Source: Morchella semilibera (Eukaryota; Ascomycota; Pezizomycetes; Pezizales; Morchellaceae). Taken from it: DNA of 64,000 bases. Of this stretch, positions 59,373 through 64,000 are shown one piece after another (positions within the stretch are counted from its first letter, which is position 1; each line of letters opens with the position of its first letter). Both the position numbers and the translations under genes were made by a program. The stretch is from NCBI GenBank assembly GCA_009192285.1, contig WBVU01000017.1:620001-684000 (forward strand), read 5' to 3'. The notes beneath the pieces are model-generated. The model saw only the letters and a list, made by a program, of their open reading frames with translations. It searched no databases and was not told the DNA's origin.

Positions 59373-59445
59373 GTGTCAAGGGTAAGTGAGTAGAACGTAG
59401 CAACGCAAACCGCACCGCCGCGTTCTACTCACTTACCCTTCACAC
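59373..59445. repeat. Stem-loop, 25-bp arms
   Basis: GTGTCAAGGGTAAGTGAGTA... pairs with the inverse ending at 59445. The 25-bp arms have one mismatch and a 23-nt loop. Confidence 0.75.
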
Positions 59446-59728
59446 AGGAGTCCATGTAAGCACTTACGAACTTGTTTAAGGTACCCAGGGGTCCTCAAAG
59501 TGATGCAACGGCGACAAAGAACCACAATTTTAATTTTGCAACTATTAGCCACCATGCCTAAAGCTAGGAAATAATTTCGATAGATCGAATCGCATCAGGT
59601 AGAGCTATATAATAGATACATGTAGTACATGAAAACAAAAATGCAAAGGTTGACTGGGTCTAACTTTGATGGTGGTCGCGACACCAGGGTACTGAGCTTG
59701 TTACATCACTTCAAGGGCCCCCAGTGTG

Positions 59729-59796
59729 GTGAAATTAAGTATTGTCCCAACCGCGCTGGCAACCATGCTATCGCGAGAGACAATACTTAATTTCAC
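59729..59796. repeat. Stem-loop, 18-bp arms
   Basis: GTGAAATTAAGTATTGTC and its exact inverse are separated by 32 nt. Confidence 0.75.
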
Positions 59797-59827
59797 AAGT
59801 ATGTAGGTACATTATACTCATGGTGCC

Positions 59828-59895
59828 AGAATTAAAATGCCGCCGATCAGCCCCCTAAAATTGGGTAAGAGATTAAGTAAGCGGCATTTAATTCT
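59828..59895. repeat. Stem-loop, about 15-bp arms
   Basis: AGAATTAAAATGCCGC pairs with GCGGCATTTAATTCT, with one base bulged and a 37-nt loop. Confidence 0.7.
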
Positions 59896-59903
59896 AGTAC
59901 ATA

Positions 59904-60085
59904 CTTTAACGCCCGGTCGGATATTCCTATGGGCCTGATTTCAGCCTTAAAAAGGGCTTAGTGAAAAGTTAGTCTAATAAAGACCTTATTCAAGCATTTT
60001 TAAGAGTGATTTGAGGAATATATAAGGTCTTTATTAGACTAACCCTTGACTAAGGCTTATAGGAATATCCGATCCGGCGTTAAAG
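59904..60085. mobile_element. 182-bp hairpin MITE with TA duplication
   Basis: It starts CTTTAACGCCCGGTCGGATA and ends with the inverse TATCCGATCCGGCGTTAAAG, with TA on both sides. Inner arms (AGTTAGTCTAATAAAGACCT and its inverse) make it almost one full hairpin. The ends match the type seen at 8602 and 9661. Confidence 0.85.
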
Positions 60086-60986
60086 TACATATCTACATGT
60101 ATACGTACATCTATCTACTACATGTAGAGTATGTACTAGATTAACGATCTTCTAATATACTAAGTACATGTATGTATGTACATACTCTATGCAAGCTGCA
60201 AAGCAGGCCCAATTTGGTGTAGTTTTTTACTAGTAGCGAATCAGATGTTATTACCGTTAAAAAGCCATTTTCAGGTTCTTCTTACCTGACTCGAGTATGT
60301 ACCTACTTACATATACCTACGTGTATGGATCTCCGGAATCTAAGAAATTAAGAGTTTAAAACACGTCGACATTTTCGTCGCCTATGCACGAGGTTCTTGC
60401 CAGAACAGGCTCATCACAGGCTCTCACTCATCTTAACTCATCGAGCGAATGTACCCCTATCACATCCGATTATGCAGGGTAAAAGAATCAAAATTGATGT
60501 GGTCCGGCCCCATGGACGTACACTTGATGTACACTTGATGTAGCATGCTTACGCCCCCATAGATGGGTCAATATTAGAGACTTTAGGCCAAGCATCAATT
60601 TCGAGAAATGCTGTTTGCCCACCCAGCAAAAAAGATCCCTGCAACTAGTAATTTTGACCAAAAGTGATGGTTGGCCTAATTATATAAGGTTTCTAATGTC
60701 GATTATCCCCACAGTCCCTACCTACCCATGCGAATTAAGTCTTAGAAATTTGTCCATACCGCTTACCAGCGAGAAGAAACTATCTCCGGCCAGGGGTTAC
60801 CTCCTTCACGATCTGTTGAAGAGCGTAGATCAGGTCTACTTATAGTAATTTTTATCTCATATCATAGCCATCATATCCTACTGCTACTGCTACCTAATTT
60901 ACTAGTCCCTTTACAATTTACATGGCATAACATACGTCACAGTTCCTAATCCTCATTGTGGAATAGGAATTACAGTACCAAAAAGA
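60086..60986. other. Intergenic
   Basis: No gene is seen. The sequence is AT-rich, with many TACATGTA-type tetramers to about 60340. Confidence 0.4.
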
Positions 60987-61116
60987 GGGGTGGGATCACT
61001 ACGGTATTCTCGTTGGTACGCTAGCATTGCGGTAAGAATACGGTATTTGTACAGTACTCTTCTAATGCCGATTGAATTCGGTATTTATCACTAAATTCCG
61101 TAGTGATTTTACCCCA
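60987..61116. mobile_element. 130-bp MITE
   Basis: GGGGTGGGATCACTACGG and the inverse CCGTAGTGATTTTACCCC form its ends. There is no coding content. The target duplication is not clear. Confidence 0.6.
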
Positions 61117-61985
61117 TTTTTTCATACGTAACAATAGGTACTAGCAGTGGCACGAGGGACCTTCGGCCCCCTCGCGCCCCAGAGATTCAGTTTTCCAACA
61201 GTCTACCAGCTCTTTAGGGAGTAGGAGACCTTTGGGGCTGACATCCTCCCAGTAGGTGTACCCTTTCTTGATACTCCTAACATTTCGAATTTTCTATATT
61301 TTGAATCCTCTAGTTCACCACGGTTTGGCACCTACTCAATTTGATGTGTTGTGCTTAGTCAACTATCCTGTCATTAAACCCTGCCAATCTTCCAACCGAC
61401 CAATCAAACCACCTCCAGATGTCTCAGTTTTGACATACTCTACTGTATTTCAGAAAACTGGAAACCAGAAAATCTCACTTCCATACATGTACCTACTGTA
61501 CCACCACAGGCTTACATGTAGTTATTGTATTTCTGTGCTAGTACTCTACTCTCCGCAAAGCCACAGCTGTAGGCAAATTATCTAGCATACGAACATAAAT
61601 GCGACTTACCTATTTTATTTCCCTGTCACAATATGCACAAACAGATCATCATGGTTTTATTCATCCAGCAGGTAGGAATAAAGCGCGAACAGTAAATAAA
61701 AAGGAAGCAATATATCTAAGCAATCGTTTCCGAACCAGCCATCAGTAGTTCTTCCCCACCCACCAAACCCACGACCACCATCACTCAGCACTCCTCCTTG
61801 CTATCCCTTGTACGGTAAAATGTACACTTCATGTTGCGTTTGACCATACATGCTCCCTTCAACAAATCACCCGTTATCTTGACTTTATCCGTCAACGACA
61901 GACCAGCCCCATAGATCTATCGCTTTTTTTTTCCGGCTCTTCCGTGGATGCACCCTTACAGATCTGTTAACAAGATAAGCTACCA
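61117..61985. other. Intergenic
   Basis: No supported gene or repeat is seen. Confidence 0.4.
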
Positions 61986-62354
61986 TCATATCAGCAATGA
62001 GAGATGGCAGTCTTGCTTGAAGTGTGGCTGTGCAGTACTCCGTGCATAAGATACATACTCTACCATTAATTTTTCAATATGCTGAGCTGATCGGAGTTCA
62101 TCCCCGGGCACGGTCGCACGGCCCAAGTTGAAAGTTTCACGTTTGTCTACGTTGTGATGTGTTGGAGGGAGTACATGATGTTTCCGAACACGACCAATAT
62201 TGCATGCCATACAAAAGTAGCCTTGGCGGGTCCTTTCTGTGTATGCAATAGCAGTTGTGTCCGGAAACGCTATGAGACTTGCTATTTGAAGGAAATTGGG
62301 GTCAAGGCTACATAAATAATAAACACCATACAACGGAGGAATGACCCATCTCAT
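61986..62354 (-). CDS. Weak hypothetical ORF, 122 aa
   Basis: An open frame from ATG at 62354 with no family I recognise. It has three cysteines and a HHVLPPTHHN stretch. Codon usage and length do not separate it clearly from chance. Confidence 0.25.
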   Translation of the reverse strand: MRWVIPPLYGVYYLCSLDPNFLQIASLIAFPDTTAIAYTERTRQGYFCMACNIGRVRKHHVLPPTHHNVDKRETFNLGRATVPGDELRSAQHIEKLMVEYVSYARSTAQPHFKQDCHLSLLI

Positions 62355-62747
62355 CCCGAATAATTATCGTAGGGCAGAAATGTGATGATGAGTGGTGTAC
62401 CTACATGTAGGTACATTACTTGTAAGAAGGCCTTGAACATGCAGGCAAATGTAAACTGGACTGATCTAGTGCCGCGAATACGTTAGGTAACATAGATAAA
62501 TCAGGTTTTATGCTTCACGCCTACAGAAATGGTTGGATGTTTTGCATTTGGGGGTATCCAAGGTGAAGTCTGCGAAAGTGCAGTAACGTTTTCAAAAGCT
62601 AGTGGGGAGATTGCTCCACATACCTAATACATAATGTAATTCTTAAGCAAAAGCAAAAGAAGACCTCCAAAAGTAAGCTGCAGCCATTCAATAAAAAACC
62701 TTCCCAAAAAGAAAAGAAAAACCTGCATCTTAAAGATACAATTAATA

Positions 62748-64000
62748 TTACATGCCCTCCCTCGCTGCTCGGCGTCCTAGGGCTCTCTGAATTGCCTCTT
62801 TACTGATACCCGGCAGTTCATTGCCTCCTTGAGGATCCTTTACGACTGAGTATCGAATGGGAAGGTCCATTATCCCAGACCATATATCCATAGGTAAATG
62901 GTCACCTTGTTCCTCCTTGAAACTCTCACGCTCCGCAAGATCGTCTAAACCGTCAGTTAGCCAAGCTTTCATTCCAAACCTAACCCAAGGAACCAAGTAG
63001 GGGTTGTGAAGAAACCCTTACCCTCATAAAGCCCTTGTAGCTTTTTCATAGTTTCTTTGACTATGGCATCCATTCTTGCTGCCACTCCTTTGCGCCTCCC
63101 TACTTCGATAACCATTGCGTCGTATGCGCCCATGAATCCTTCGTAAAAGTCGCCTAGCTGCCAAAGCTCGTCAAGTCTTTCCTCCATAGCCCTAAAGTAC
63201 CCGTCCTGCTGTGTTTCAAACTCCCTAGTTGTCCCCACATAACTTCCCAAATTGCCCTGGAATTCTTCGAACAGTGAAAAGCTGCTATGAGCCTTGTCCG
63301 ACAACTCATGCAATTTTTCAATACGTTTTCCCACATAGGCTGAGATACCCTCCATAGTATCGAGTCTTTCTTTGAGCTCTGCGACAACATCATCGACTTC
63401 CCTTGCATCTCTTGCAAGTACTTTGTACATTTCATCCTTCTCTTCTAGAGATATACCATCAGCCATGCCATTCTCCTGGTTATGAGTATTTACGGCTTCG
63501 GAATCCTTTAATGCCTGTGAGCACCGATCAAAGTGCTGCGTTAGTGATTCCAATAACTGCGCCATTTCCTCGGCCTGTTCTTCCAGAGATTGGAGATATG
63601 GATGTATCGGCTCGGCCAAGCCGTCCTCTTGATTGCTGGGGTCGGGAAGGTTGGTGAGCGATGTATCCAGGGCTTTGAGATCGGCATCGAACGCAGCAAG
63701 AGACATGGAGAGAGTGTCATGAGACTCCTAGAACGCTCCCGGAGATCTAAGATCAGCAAATCATACCCCGTAGGACCTCGAAACGGAAAGACGCAGGGCA
63801 CAGATAGGAAGGGTGTGTCTATACCTGCACTTGGTCGATCGAATGTCGCAATCTGGATTTAAGATTTTCAATCCCCTCATCATCAACAAAATCGTGCAAC
63901 GTGCGAGCCCTTGTCATCGAGGTGGGGTCCTCGATTTCGGGATTTGGCATGCTGAAAGCCGGGTCCACTATGGAATTCCGGAGCACCTCCAGAGTCTGAT
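62748..64000 (-). CDS. ATG17: Autophagy-related protein 17 (ATG17), 5' end outside window
   Basis: ATG17 is the scaffold of the Atg1 kinase complex (with Atg29 and Atg31 in yeast) that organises the phagophore assembly site. Exons visible are 64000-63825, 63727-63022 and 62944-62748. They join in phase to 358 residues. The introns are 97 nt and 77 nt, the second with a CTAAC branch sequence and TTTAG acceptor. Signature blocks are TLHDFVDDEGIENLKSRLRH, then a long coiled coil (EEKDEMYKVLARDAREVDDV), then KLQGLYEDDLAERESFKEEQ and GDHLPMDIWSGIMDLPIRY. The last three blocks match the conserved C-terminus of fungal Atg17. Exon 1 starts outside the window. It shows no decay. Confidence 0.87.

Overview
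This window looks like part of the nuclear genome of a filamentous ascomycete. A calmodulin gene with six short spliceosomal introns encodes a protein of the Pezizomycotina type, an ATG17-like autophagy gene has fungal introns with clear branch points, and more than half of the sequence is LTR retrotransposon debris. The repeat load and the mix of Gypsy, LINE and DNA-transposon remnants would fit a large, repeat-rich Pezizomycete genome such as a truffle. That placement is inference, because no species-specific marker is visible.

Host genes sit in islands. They are calmodulin (10463-11443, +), a small unrecognised helical protein (12241-12696, -), a DUF2235 alpha/beta-hydrolase gene (19969-21541, -) and the 3' part of ATG17 (62748-64000, -, running off the window edge). 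A weak hypothetical ORF lies at 61986-62354. The 58.5-62.7 kb stretch is gene-poor and holds several short fold-back elements.

The rest is mobile DNA. 0-9.7 kb: Gypsy fossils, solo LTRs, a pogo-like transposase pseudogene and a TA-flanked terminal-inverted-repeat (TIR) element. 13.7-19.9 kb: a piggyBac C-terminal fragment, a LINE fragment, a stack of LTRs nested in one another, and a decayed Myb/SANT-like gene. 22.5-38.7 kb: nested LTRs, then a young, nearly whole chromodomain Gypsy (Gypsy-1) sitting in the 5' LTR of an older forward Gypsy (Gypsy-2). 38.7-44.7 kb: a Tad1-like LINE. 44.7-53.7 kb: two reverse Gypsy copies (Gypsy-4 and Gypsy-3). 53.8-58.5 kb: solo LTRs and a PIF/Harbinger transposase pseudogene split by a MITE.

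I sort the LTRs into five families by their ends. A is about 400 bp (TCTCAAGG...CCATGAAA on the + strand). B is about 635 bp (TGTCCCGG...CCGTCACA). C is about 500 bp (TATCACGGCGTAG...CCGTGATA). D is about 560 bp (TATCACGGCGTACC...CCGTAACA). E is about 505 bp (TATCACGGCTTCG...CCGTTAGA). Most inserted copies show 5-bp target duplications.

The most interesting signal is a shared self-priming layout. In families A, B and C the 10 nt lying two bases inside the 5' LTR are perfectly complementary to a site within the same element's LTR, just after a pyrimidine tract. Tf1/sushi chromoviruses are known to prime reverse transcription this way. A second candidate novelty is a TA-targeting MITE family built from fold-back GTCTCCTGAG units with CATCAGCAA ends.
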